64,000 bases of DNA, taken from the NCBI RefSeq assembly GCF_022581195.2, contig NC_061472.1, positions 10,106,001 through 10,170,000 of the forward strand, read 5' to 3'. Below, piece by piece: positions 10,009-22,267 of the stretch. The first letter of the stretch is position 1, and every line of letters starts with the position of its first letter. The translations under genes were made by a program, and so were the position numbers. The notes under the pieces were generated by a model, which ran no database searches, was not told the DNA's origin, and saw only the letters and a program-made list of their open reading frames with translations. This DNA is from Helicoverpa zea. Its lineage: Eukaryota > Arthropoda > Insecta > Lepidoptera > Noctuidae.

Positions 10009-11460
10009 ACCTCAGTGCGCGAATATCGAACGAGCTATAGGTACAATTTACGTCTCAAAAAATTGTGCTTGAAATAGTGCCCAATATCAGTCCAATTTTT
10101 GCTTGACTTTTGACCTAGAAAACCATTAAATTTGATTGTAAACTTCTACATACATTACATTGAGTACAGTCGAATACAATATTATTAACTTTCTTTCTAA
10201 CAATTTTTGTCTTGTGTAAATTATTAATTGTCTATGTAAGGGAGTATTTACTTTAGAATCGCAATATTATTAATTACACATTATTTTAATAATACTTTAT
10301 AATAATATGATTAAGCCTTCGCGCGTCGCATGGGACCCCGGTAGCTAGGAACAATGATTTTATATATTTTGTCTAGATCACGGCGCTTGAAGGATTAAGA
10401 TATCAAATGAAGTAAATCATGCATGAAAAATAAAGTTGCTGTTATTAATGCTTACATTACAACTGACAAAATTATTCAAAATAATCATTTTCCGGATCAA
10501 GGACGGTACCACAACGTTTACGGAATTGACCTGTATTCCTCATGTGATAAAGTGTTTTTTATTGCTAAACCTTTCATTGATGAAACTATTGGAAAGAGTT
10601 TTAAAAATTTGTATAACTATGTCACAGTACTAGTTTTGACTGGTTATAAGTTTTGCCTGCAACATATATACAAAAAGAAACTGTATAATTTCCTTTTTAC
10701 AATTTTTCAAGATATTAATTTTATTGGCTGCAAATGACTGTTTTTATTCAGACAAACACACAATGCAATGAAGTAATAGACTTCATTTACGCTTAAAGTT
10801 TCATTCATTTATTATTATTTATAAAATATATAATAATGCATTTAATCGAAAGTTTTTGACATGTGAGAAAATACCATAATTATTTCCAATAACATGAAGT
10901 CTACAATTAGAAAGTTTAATATTTTTGTCCAAAAACATGTGTCGACGACTGTACCCCATTTTACGTTAGTATGTAGAAGTTTACAATCAAATTTAATGGT
11001 TTTCTAGGTCAAAAGTCAAGCAAAAATTGGACTGATATTGGGCACTATTTCAAGCACAATTTTTTGAGACGTAAATTGTACCTATAGCTCGTTCGATATT
11101 CGCGCACTGAGGTGAGTATGCTGGGCGTAGAACCTACGCCCAGCATACTCACTGAACGAAGCCTATAACTCCGAAGTTATTCGAGCACTGTTTTTTCTTT
11201 TTGGGCACCGTTTGGCACTATTTGGGAACTATTTTTTGAAGTATGAATTATGTTTGAAGCGTATACAGATTCTCCGGACGGAGGTGAGTATGCTGGGCGA
11301 AACCTTCGTCCAGCATACTCATCGAACTATGGCTATAACTTCGCAAGTACAAGAGCACTATTTTTTTCCTTTGGGCACTATTTAGCACTATTTCAGAACA
11401 GTTTTTTGACATTCATGAAATATCAGGATTCCATGGTGAGTATGCTGGACGAAGGGACAC

Positions 11461-11468
11461 GTTGGGTT
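11461..11468. repeat. right 8-bp target-site duplication of the fold-back element
   Basis: GTTGGGTT, identical to 9654-9661. Confidence 0.88.
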
Positions 11469-11960
11469 TTAGCGAAACCTACATATAAAGTATCTATGAT
11501 TCCGGAAATTGAAACCCATCATCGTCATCATCCTCCTGCCTTTAACCCATTTTACTTGGGGTCCCAGCAGCATAACATAAGCTAGGTACATTTCCGAGAA
11601 TCGAACACACCATATCATAAGAGGTAATCATCAAGGAAAAATAAAACAAAAATAAAATTAACTCATTCAATGATTTATTTAACAACTTTATAAGATTGTA
11701 TTAACAATTAATTACACTTCTAGCAATTATACATCAAAATGTAGGTACTATCGGGGACACTCCCGGACCACCAAAAGTTTATTTTTTTCTTATTTATTAG
11801 AAAAAAAACACTTTCTTGCTTTGCCCTAATGACCACTAAATAAACTATATTATGCTTTCCTAGAAAGTGAAATCTATAAAGGGTTTTCTTTTAATACCGC
11901 CATAGGATTTTAAAAGCAAAAAGTCAGTACGTACATGTTACGTAATAGTAATAATTATCA

Positions 11961-12667
11961 GCCCCGCAGGGCATCTGAGGCGGATGACGGGGAGTAGCGA
12001 CCCCGCGGGGCTATATATCCGAGTGCTCCAGGGAGAGTATACTGTCCCCCATCTCCGGCTTGCCGGAGTGAAGCATGACGGGGGATAGGTCTCCCGCCTC
12101 TTGGCTTGCCTTCACCGGCCGGTCAGAGTGGAGTCGCTAGAGCAGGGTTAACAGCCCACTCGGAGGGTAGGTGCCTCGTGGTAAGTGGCGAGTGGGCCGG
12201 TGATGCTGGACCCACAGGGAGCGCGTGATCTGCGTTTAAAGTCCGCCGAGGTATCCTCACCCTTCAGCCGCTCATGTACCTGTTGCCCTCTTGTTGCGAT
12301 TTAGCGACTGATTCCCGGGGGCTCAGTAAGTGAGTTGGCGAGTCTCCACCTGCCATTTTTACATGTATTTAATACATTGTCATCGGCAGGTGCCATAGTT
12401 CCCATAGTTTCCCATTCCTAGTCCATTAGCATCCCATCACAATAGCCCAAGTAGTTTTCATCCATAGTTAGTAGGTAATAGTTTAGCACAGAACCGGGGA
12501 TTGTCCTTGGGTACATTTCTATAGTGTATACGGGGATAATCGTCGGTTTTGTGTCGCCATTTCATTAAAGTTGTCTCAAAAGGGCTTCAGCGTGTTGGCT
12601 TCGGCCCCACGTTCGCCTCCCAAAAATCCGGGACTCTATAGTCCCGAGGTCTGGTAGAGACATACAA
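11961..12667 (-). mobile_element. TSD-flanked repeat with no evident ORF, about 0.7 kb, copy A
   Basis: The 707-bp segment is flanked by an 11-bp direct repeat aataattatca (11950-11960, 12668-12678). The same sequence in the other orientation forms copy B at 23042-23697. It is GC-richer than its surroundings and has a small hairpin-like motif (gggactctatagtccc near 12630). No reverse transcriptase or transposase is seen. TSDs of different length at the two copies point to target-primed reverse transcription, so it is likely a non-autonomous retroelement. Orientation is relative to copy B; the true transcription direction is unknown. Confidence 0.78.
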
Positions 12668-12679
12668 AATAATTATCAT

Positions 12680-14045
12680 AAACATTATAAAGTCTAAATA
12701 TAGAACAATGGCGACATACATGGTGTTCCAATGAATTTCACATGAGAGGTGATAGTCAAAAAGTAACAATTGTATGCTGCACGCTTTCATTATGTTAGTC
12801 TGCATTTACATTGTAATTACTTACTAAATTAATACATAGCATTGTTATTTATTTCCTCGAACAAAACTTACCAATTTGTTTATATTTACAAGTCATATAA
12901 ATTAGTTTTTACTTACACATATTCTAACAAATAAACAGGAGCTCTTATATTATTATTTATTATTAATTAACAAGTTTACATAACAAAAGCAGTTCTTAAA
13001 TTGTTTTTTCAGTAATATTATAGAGTTTACCTAAACATACCTATCCACTCCACGCACTTATAAATCCTCTGGTTTTGCGGGTTTCCATTGGCGGTTATTG
13101 CTAATCTTCCATCAGGCGACCCATTCGCTAGTTTTGACAAAAAATATTGTTAACTATGCACAATAAAAGTTTACCTAAATAATAAGAGAAACGAAGCAAT
13201 TAAACCAACAGTAGTAGTCAGAAATTGAATTTGGCGGTTTCAAGGAGAATTTTTCAATAGGCCGCCTCGACGTCTGGTCTCGAATTGCTGCTTCTAACAA
13301 ACATAAAGATTAGTAGAAAATGTGAGTGAGCTGTAGTTAAACTTCAGCCTTACGTCTCGTAGGGTTAGCTGTCGCAACAAAAGAGTAACAAAAAACACAT
13401 ACTAAACCTAAATAATATTTTTTAACCTGTACTAATATCACATAGAAAGAGGAATCCCTCAACCCTGGCACTAGCCAGAAAGAAATACATAGTTCCTTTC
13501 CAAATGTACGTTATGTCCGTTTTTTTTTAAACAGCTGTTTACTATAATTTAACGTGATTTTTATAAAATCAAAACTGAAATTCATAGTAAACAATCGTTT
13601 TAAGAAAACTGACGTTTATGTTATCGTTGAACTTGGGCCTCTAATCGTACAATAGTTGAGTTAGTAAATTAATAGAGATGTACGTTAGTTCCTTTACCAA
13701 TAACATAAATCGACTAAATATTTTTATCCCTTTTTTTGCGTTTATTGGATTACTTTGGATTTTGTTCTTTGAGATTTTGTTAGTTGAGTTCAAAATCATA
13801 AATACCAAGTGAATCTTCTAACAGATGTTAGTTTGAATATTTATTTTTGAAAACATAGCTGTCTGCCCTTCCCTAAAAATATGTAGTAGTACAGTTTTGA
13901 CATGTAGGTATAGGTATTACAATGTTTTGCTTAGAGATAAGCTAACTCTCACTTCCTGACGACTGTACAAATAATGTCGCCAAATACACTTTTGAAGCCT
14001 AATTTATTTCGAACTTTTGCGGAATAATTTTAAGTATGTAAAAAA
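12680..14045. other. AT-rich intergenic DNA with repeat scraps
   Basis: No gene is supported. A GC-richer block near 13039-13130 (cactccacgcacttataaat and ccattggcggttattgc) resembles a dispersed lepidopteran repeat, but the match is from memory and the family is not named. Confidence 0.4.
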
Positions 14046-14050
14046 GAAGA

Positions 14051-15325
14051 TGGATCAAAATTGCCCCACGTCCTATAACAATGTGACGTATCTCAAAAAA
14101 AAGATAAAAATGTTTAAAAAAATATGGCATACTCTCCAATTCATTTTTTTTACACCTTCATACGAAAAAAATGCTTTAAAAATTGTTCAGGCGCTGTTAT
14201 GAAAACGTCGTTCATAGAACTATTAATGGACTATTTTATCAAATTAATTTTTTGTTTGATAGAGTATACCTCACAGGTGGTCCCATAATCATCAGGTCAG
14301 GATCTGATGATGGAAACCCTGAGAAATTCAGGGCAACTTTTGAAAGTTGTAGGCATGCGAAGAATAAAAACTTGACTATAAGGTGTATGTCTTATAACAA
14401 TATGCAACAGTGAAGATTTGGAGCTGACCTGATGATGGAAACGAAAGAAGGTCGAGGGAACTCGACAACTGAATATGTGAACTACCTCGTGTTTGGGCTT
14501 GTATTATTTGTATTGAATAGACCTTTGCAGCAGTGAAGATTTGGATCTGATCTGATGATGGAGACCAGAGAAGAGCGAGGGAACTCGACAACTGAATATG
14601 TGAACTACCTCGTGTTTGGGCTTATATTATTCGTATTGATGAGAACTTTCCATTTATGCGGATAGTGACAACTGTGCTTGTCACTGAAAAGCCAAAAATA
14701 GGAAGAAGTCGGTGGGGATATAAACTTAGGTACATCCATTAGACACCGACTTCTGAGGTAGTTTACATATTTTGTTGTCGAGTCCCCCCGACCTTCTCTG
14801 GTCTTCATCATCGGATCAGCTCCAAACCTTCACTGTTGCAAAGGTCTATTCAATACAAATAATATAAGCCCAAACACGAGGTAGTTCACATATTCAGTTG
14901 TCGAGTTCCCTCGACCTTCTTTCGTTTCCATCATCAGGTCAGCTCCAAATCTTCACTGTTGCATATTGTTATAAGACATACACCTTATAGTCAAGTTTTT
15001 ATTCTTCGCATGCCTACAACTTTCAAAAGTTGCCCTGAATTTCTCAGGGTTTCCATCATCAGATCCTGACCTGATGATTATGGGACCACCTGTGAGGTAT
15101 ACTCTATCAAACAAAAAAACAATTTAATAAAATAGTCCATTAATAGTTCTATGAACGACGTTTTCATAACAGCGCCTGAACAATTTTTAAAGCATTTTTT
15201 TCGTATGAAGGTGTAAAAAAAATGAATTGGAGAGTATGCCATATTTTTTTAAACATTTTTATCTTTTTTTTGAGATACGTCACATTGTTATAGGACGTGG
15301 GGCAATTTTGTATGGATTGTGATCC
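14051..15325. repeat. large imperfect palindrome, arms of about 0.6 kb
   Basis: The sequence from about 14051 (gatggatcaaaattgcccca) returns inverted at about 15291-15325. The intervening landmarks (ggtggtcccataatcatcag, gcatgcgaagaataaaaac) are mirrored in order. The centre near 14640-14760 is single-copy and contains gaagtcggtgg and ccgacttctg. Each arm holds about two tandem units of roughly 126 bp (cagtgaagatttgga ... gaactacctcgtgtttgg). The related family member at 48.3-49.1 kb shows that this is a dispersed repeat present here head to head. Confidence 0.8.
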
Positions 15326-15329
15326 GTCT

Positions 15330-17715
15330 TCTTTGGTAGATACCTACCGACCACCGAAAACTGACGATATTACAAGTTGTTTTCTAAGAACAAAAATCTT
15401 TTGGATGCATTTTAAATACATAGGCAACTAATACAAATACTATATTATATTTCATAACTGCTTTACATTACCGAATCTGTCCCAAAAAAATGGGTCGATC
15501 TCAGACAGAGATTAGAGATTAACAAAACACATTTAAACTTCTTTCTTAACAATAGCACTCCTAGTTTTACACAAAAACGTCCAATATCCAGATTTTTACA
15601 ATTCCCAAAGACACAAAAGCCAGATTAACAAACCTTTAGCAACTCGAGATGTCCCCGATTTCACAATAGCCATCCTTAGCCTCTCGCCTTTGTGTTCACG
15701 GACCATCTGCGCAAGCGCCTGTCCGGTGAAACAGGAGGCCGAGACAGCTGCCAACTATCCCGCGCTAAAAAATCAAATTAAGAACATTCACAGGCCGGTA
15801 TTGTGCGAAAATTCAAAACTGGATCAGAAAACAGGTTCTATTAATAACTTATTAAAAATGAAATATTGAGGCCTCTTTTTGCATACCTGAGGACATTTTC
15901 TGTGCGTATATATTTTTTTATTGGATTTCGTTCTGAAATTTTAATTTTGACAAAGAATTCTATTAATCTTGACATATGGGCTGGTCACGAATAATTTGGT
16001 CGTTTTCGAAAATACGACCGTAAGGACTACGATATAAAACCGGAACGATAAAAACTAGAAATATTTAACTGTACAATGATTTTAGCATTTCAATGAGCTC
16101 CATTTTATTACCGAAATTTGGATAAAGATAAGATAAAAACACTTAGCGTTTGTCAATATTAATAACTTCATAAACAAAAAAGTAACGTGTCTACACGTAG
16201 TGAGTGCTTATTTAATTCAACACTTAAACCTGATTGTGTGTTGCGGACACTAGATACCTATTTGTTTTGCGGAATGTTGGTTATACATACACAACTTACA
16301 AGCTGGATTTAACATATGAGACTTAAAGTTGGTGTCTTGATCGTTAATGCTATCTGCCAGATAAAGTCTGTTTATAATTTATCTGTCAAGTTCCCAAATA
16401 ATCTATCAGAGACTTCATCAGTAACCAGTTAAACTGGCCATTAAAGTTCTAACATTCCACCTCCTTTCACCAAAAAAAAAGCAACACACTAATAAACAAA
16501 CCATAAAGTACACACGCAAAAAGTTTTGTAACAATACTTATTATTATTACTACAAACCACGTGTTTACCCACATATAAAGTAGTAATGCGTTAGGGTAGG
16601 GGGACGGGGACCTTGACACGAAATCACCAGACCGTTGTATGCTTCACTTTTAATTTAATAACAAACGCTTAAATTATCATGCCATAACGTAACCATCTTG
16701 GTTTTATAACGGATTATCTTGTACAAGAGTAAGCAGTGAATAGGGACGTGCTTTCATTTTGTAGAATAGAAAAATCGACTAAATCTTTTTTCGGGTTTTT
16801 AATTTTTAGTTAATTTATTTATTTATTTGTTGTATCAAAAGGTGATAATAACAACATGGATTCTGCAAAGCATATATCATTTGGTTAGGACTAATATTGT
16901 TAGTGTAAAAGGAAACATGTTTAGCTTGACGGTATCTTAAACGCTCCCAAATTTTTCTTTTGCATGCTATGTGAGATAGTAGTTGAAACTTCTATGTAAA
17001 ATGCTAACACCTTATTTTGTAAAATTCTATCATTCAACTATTTCTACTATTTCTGAATAACATAGGTTTTAGTTTATCCGGGTACGAGAAGAAATTTCCC
17101 TAGGAAGCAAGCGAAACCGCGGAAAAACAGCAAGTAGCAAATAGTGAAGCTTCTACGTTCTTATTAATAGTTATTGGATACGGAATAGAAAAAACCTTAT
17201 ATGGCAAAAAAGTACTGTAAAAGTGAACGGTAAAACTTTTGTTATATATTTTCTGCTAAATCATCGAATTGGCTTATTGGCTATGATTGATTCCAATCAA
17301 TTCTAATTAAACAATTATAACTTCTGTTGCCGTATTACTAGAATGACGTACTTTTAGACTGGGATAGATAAAATCCGGAAAGTTATTTATCACATATCCA
17401 CTTTTTAAAAGTACAATTTCTAAGACATTAAAATCAACGAACACCGTTTAACAGTATACAACCTATAATGTACAGATCTTGTCAACTAACTTTGCCATTC
17501 CAATATTGGCAACTAATGTCTTCACAATACAAAACTCTACTGACTGCGCATACGCAAGGCATTAAATGGCTGATTTCAGAGTGACTAAGCTATTTGACGA
17601 GAACTTTATTAAAACTTACGAAGGTATTCCGTGAAAACTTACAGACGGTATATCGGGGTCAATTTGAAGATCATAAATAACTTTGAGTTGAAGGATGTCT
17701 ATTTAAATTAAACCT
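15330..17715. other. AT-rich intergenic DNA
   Basis: No gene is supported. A short exon-like open frame on the minus strand (15634-15747) is reported as a finding. A degraded Helitron-like tail is present near 17085-17140 (gcgaaaccgcgg). Confidence 0.4.
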
Positions 17716-17722
17716 AAACCGT

Positions 17723-17860
17723 CTTACCACAAAAACTTTTAAACGTCAGTTTATGCCTTGTCTAAAAAAATGTCAAATTATGACGTTGACATATGGTTCA
17801 TTTTGCAACCACATTTTTTTTAGACAAGTGTAAAACAGGCGTTTAAGTTTTTGTAGTAAG
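17723..17860. mobile_element. small MITE with about 48-bp inverted repeats
   Basis: The segment begins CTTACCACAAAAACTTTTAA and ends with the inverse (...TTTTTGTAGTAAG). The inner parts cttgtctaaaaaaatg / catttttttagacaag also match. There is no ORF and no unambiguous TSD. Confidence 0.6.
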
Positions 17861-17869
17861 GCCAAAACA

Positions 17870-20110
17870 GTTCTAATATAACTGTTTGTAGACATTAAGC
17901 TTGAAACTCCGTTACAGAAAACATTAAGTGTCATTAATCGTTAATGATATAATTAATAAACACCTACACTGATAGCGATAAAAATTAAGTAGAGATAAAG
18001 CTTTACAAATTGCAAAAAAGCTACTTCTTACATACACATTTATGTACCTAACTATTTAAAAATTTCAACGTTATATTTTTGACACAATTAGGTAGGTTTT
18101 GACACTTTAGTTAACAGTCAAAGCAATACAAAGCATGAATACCACAAGAACTGCTCTCTGATATCAAAGAACACGGAAATAGGTGCACTGTACATTTCCC
18201 TAGGCACGGTCATTTTACAAGCACCGTTAAAAGATGCAGAATACAGATAAACTTGGCGACTAGTAATGTTGTTAAGTCAGTGTGGCATCGGCAAATCATT
18301 AACATATTATGCAGCAGTTCAGTAATTGGCTTACAGGTTTTGACTTAACGTAACTGTAAATCCATGGAGGACATATTAAAGAGTATTTACTATGTCGTTG
18401 CAGACGTTTATTACGTCAAGATAATGATCGTAATTCCTAGATGTTGTAACAAAAATGCTATTGAGATGTTTATGTTAGACCACACATAACGAAGGTTTAA
18501 GTGCTGACATAACAGTTAATGCTTTGTTAGGTGAATTCCTGTGTAATATTTGTGTATTTTTCAGGGTTTGTTCAACATCGATAACAATGATAAAAAGTGC
18601 GACCGTGTAAAACAACAAGTGAACTATTAACGTAAACCGCCTAACTACCGACATGACCTAAGCTCACGATTTATTGTAAAGTTTTTATTAATAACCCAAC
18701 CAAGGTATGTAGGTACCGCAATTCGTGAATGCTCCATGACAGTTGTTGCAATTTAAATCATAACGGTTGCACGGTTTCTCAACTTGTTCAGTGAATCATC
18801 TTTCCGCTTGATTCACGGCGTCGAGTTCATACGATAATACTATAGTCGAGAGCTATGTCAGTACGTACCTATCCCCGTAGAGATAAGCTTTAATGAAGCT
18901 AACTTTGCATAAAAATGCCGACCGGTGTGACATCTGTTGACTTGTCAACACTTTTGACTCAAATGAGCGATTAAAATTATAACCCGTTTTTAGTCGATTA
19001 AAAAAGTCATCTGACATCTCAAAAATTTGAACTACAAAAACGAATAAAAATGCCGGTAAACCGATGAACTTCAGATCATCGGAAGTCTTTCACATTTAGA
19101 AGGTTAAAGATACAAGCGATTTGTACCAGTTTACAAGAACCTACTTTTACATATGAGCCGAAACGTGTGCCACCTACCGCCGGCGCATAACTGTCCACGC
19201 AAAGCCATAATTTACCGTAGGCTCTACACGAATTTGACAGATAACTATACATTATTAAAAGTTATTTGACCCGTGACCGATTTTTTGACTTTTAGTATTC
19301 AATCTTACTAAAAAAAACTGGTTTTAAAAAGTGTTGCACATCACTAGAAAAGTATTGCAAAAAAGTTCGTTCAAATCAAAATTCTAATGAGTTTTTAAGT
19401 ACCTTCGTAGAAAAAAGTAACCAGTTTTATGAACAGTAAAATGCACTATGCAACTGTGTAGAGATGAGCGATAGTTTATTGCTAAATTGAGATGAGTAAG
19501 GGTCACGCTCACACCGAAGCGAGCGGTCAAGTTCATCAATACAATGCATTCCGTCCATCAATTAGTCATAGAAACATTGACACTGGACAAAACCCGACAA
19601 ATGCTAAACAGTTACGACAATTATGCATGTGCCTACCAATTTAAATAGTTAGTCGCTAATCAATGACAGACAGAATGACTATGCAAATAATTATGAATAA
19701 AACATGAATGAAGAAATCAGCTGTTTCTAAAATGATCGACGTAACCTAGTTAGTGCCAATCTCCGTAAAATGTCCTTCGATTTGGCGGTCTGCTACAAAA
19801 TACATAAGCGTACTTAACATAGCACATTACGATTTACGACGAAACCGGTCTGCCTGCATCGACCGGTGTCTATATCAATTCAGTCACCTCGCAACGAATA
19901 ACTTTCTTACAATATGAATCACTTACCACGAGCTCGGAAACTTTCTACCATCGAAATATGTGGGTACCTCCAACAAGTAATAGAACACGGAAGTACAGTA
20001 CTAATGACAATATTCAGGTTTAATACAAAAAGCCAGACGATGCATTACGAAATGTTTCGCGATACAAAGCGACCTTAGCGCTGACCTAGTGCACACAAAA
20101 GTTATAGTCA
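17870..20110. other. AT-rich spacer, nothing recognised
   Basis: No exon, repeat boundary or RNA gene could be supported. GC content begins to rise after 19.5 kb towards the CpG-rich block. Confidence 0.4.
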
Positions 20111-20129
20111 TTAAGTAGCAGTTGCAATT

Positions 20130-20790
20130 AGTGCATGTGGGTAGTTGCGAGGTCCTGCAGTACCTGAGGGTCCACCACGTGTCGAGCGGGTCCTGGGTCC
20201 AGTCCACGGCGCGGTGACCACAGGCAGGCCGGGATTGGTGCAATTTGATACAAGTCACAACATTTACACCGAATCGCGTCCTAAGCGTGGCCACCGCAGT
20301 GAACGACCGACCGGCCGGGTAACGGGACCGCGCGCCGCGGATGCTGAGTGCCTGAATAGCGGTCTTCGACGATCGGGCCCGCTTGGATAGGCCGGGACTG
20401 GTGCAATATCGCACACAAACCGAATATAGCACCAGTCACCGCCCAGCCACACGGGCCTCCCGGACAAAGGATGCCGCCGGCCGCTCCTGCGCCGCGCCCG
20501 ACCCGCGTCCTTCGACGGTTCGTCGCCTCCGTGCGATCGCGCTCCTCCAAATACGTGAATGAATACTTCATTTATAACTTGAAAGTTTGAAGTCACGCAC
20601 TCGAGTCCAACGGAATGTTACGCGCGTATTTCAGTCGAGAAGTGTCGCGGCCGTGTGGTCGCCGCGGCGGTCGGCGACGGAGTGGCGCGCGGAGCGGGGA
20701 GCGACGCGCGCGCAGCTGTCGCGCCGCCCCCCCCCCCCCGCGCCTGGCACCCTGCGCCGGCCCTTTATCGTTCTGGGAAGTGGTTCCTGA
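20130..20790. promoter_or_regulatory. CpG-rich block, candidate promoter / untranslated first exon
   Basis: About 660 bp of strongly GC- and CpG-rich DNA stands out from AT-rich flanks on both sides. It has a C run near 20730-20741. On the plus strand, tcagt at 20631-20635 matches an arthropod initiator. On the minus strand, ttataaatg near 20570 could serve as a TATA-like element, and a good donor (CAG|GTACTG) follows near 20165. All open frames here are low-complexity reading of GC-rich DNA, so I do not call a protein. Strand and partner gene are unknown. Confidence 0.4.
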
Positions 20791-20799
20791 ACTTCCCGA

Positions 20800-21985
20800 C
20801 TGTGTTGTCAGCGTGAAAATTTCTCACGAACTATGGGGAAAATGTTTCTGCTAATTCTCAACATTTGAAAGTTGTGATCCTTGACACGTTGAGCGCTTGC
20901 AACGTGTCGGCGGCCGCAATGACGCATAGCCAAGCTTTTCGCGTGGTTCGACTCAAAGTTCATGTGGTCAGATTGTCGGGTTACTGTCTGTTTATCACAG
21001 CATGTACAGCTTGTATAATTAACGTGATAAAGACAATAAACACATGTACGTCATAATTGAATGATTCTAAGGTTAGAACCAATATTGTTCATAAATTATT
21101 GCCTCGTTTCCGGCAAAGAAATTAATTATATCGATATCGTTCTAAAAATAATCTGTTTAACTATTCAGATCCATCTGAGTTTTTCACCTTGAGTATTTCA
21201 ATTAACATAAACTATACTATTAAATTAATTTAAGACTAGGATCGGCACTTTGGTATGAAACATGACATTATTTATGTTCTAGTTTTCGCATAAGTTAACC
21301 AAGAATAAGTATGTAATAAGGGGTTTTATTTTTGGCGAGTAGCAACCCCGAGGTTCGACATTCAAACCGTCCATCCCGCGCTACCTGCGGGCCACAGCCA
21401 TAGACTACGTAGAGAACAGAGGAGGACAAACTAACAAACTACTAGATGAGCCACGCAAACCCCACGTGGTATATGATAAAAATATGGTCCATGTGACGTA
21501 ATTTTCACGGTCATTGATCAGTCGTGGTGTGCCGATGATTCGCTTTATTTGTTATTTTTTTATGAATGGCCATATCAAGTAATAATTTTTACCTGATCGT
21601 CTGTGGTGTGTAAGTTATGATGAAACTTTGTAAGAATTTTGTATCTAAGTTATCAATAGTTCGCGATGCACACAAACAGTCCAACTAAAGCAGATTCGTT
21701 GTTAAAAACTGAATAGGTTCCAAATAGGTACTCCAATATTCCACTTCGGTCTATTAGGAAAGATCTTCCCGCGAATACAATCATCGATATGAAAAGCTAA
21801 AAAGCCATTCCATGTACATAAAATACAAGAATAATTGACAAATCTAAACTTTGTTTTTGCATGTCGAATGTTAAAATGTGGCTAAGCTTTCAGACCTATG
21901 TATGTTCATATTTTAAAAATAAAATTCTATTCTATTCTTATCAAGTTGGAATAAGATACATAATAGGCATGATGACAGTAATCAA
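20800..21985. other. AT-rich spacer, no gene seen
   Basis: No coding exon or repeat boundary could be supported. The block 21320-21500 is slightly GC-richer and unassigned. Confidence 0.4.
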
Positions 21986-22106
21986 AAATCATCTATACAT
22001 ATAATAAATCTGTAAAAAAACTGTGTCTGTACATTGAATATATTAAAAAAATAATAATTGGGTGGGGTTTAGAAACAGTAATGGAGCACAAATCCAAAAA
22101 AAAAAT

Positions 22107-22163
22107 TCTGTCTGTATGTCTGTATGTCTGTATGTCTGTATGTCTGTATGTCTGTTTGTTTGT
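22107..22163 (+). repeat. (TGTATGTC)n microsatellite
   Basis: About six tandem 8-bp units, decaying into tgtttgtttgta at the right end. Confidence 0.9.
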
Positions 22164-22267
22164 ACACGCTAATCTTCCGAACTACTGAACGGATTTCAAT
22201 GATTTTTTCTTTGTTGTATCAGTATTAAGCCTGGTCAACATATAGGCTATAATTTATCTTCGAAACT

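Larger units (their letters stand above)
9662..11460. mobile_element. 1.8-kb fold-back transposon with 492-bp terminal inverted repeats
   Basis: Left arm 9662-10153 and right arm 10969-11460 are both 492 bp and nearly identical when inverted; I saw one clear mismatch near the outer end. The outer ends read GTGTCCCTTCGTCCAGCATA. An exact 8-bp duplication, GTTGGGTT, flanks the element. Each arm is built of three related blocks of about 170 bp, separated by 35-37-bp palindromes (GAGTATGCTGG...CCAGCATACTC). The 815-bp centre is AT-rich, with a 104-codon open frame (10423-10737) that shows no known motif. The architecture resembles fold-back elements (FB, Galileo) whose arms carry internal repeats. 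An 8-bp TSD fits the hAT or P superfamilies. It is non-autonomous as seen. Confidence 0.88.

Noticed and set aside
10423..10737. 104-codon frame in the fold-back core
   Set aside because: No recognised domain and very AT-rich; kept only as a finding to check, not as a gene.
20001..20854. Several overlapping frames of 60-143 codons on both strands
   Set aside because: Stops are rare because the DNA is GC-rich; the products are Arg/Pro/Ala-rich without domain signatures.
22107..22163. CRISPR-like array
   Set aside because: An 8-bp head-to-tail microsatellite with no spacers, in a eukaryotic context.
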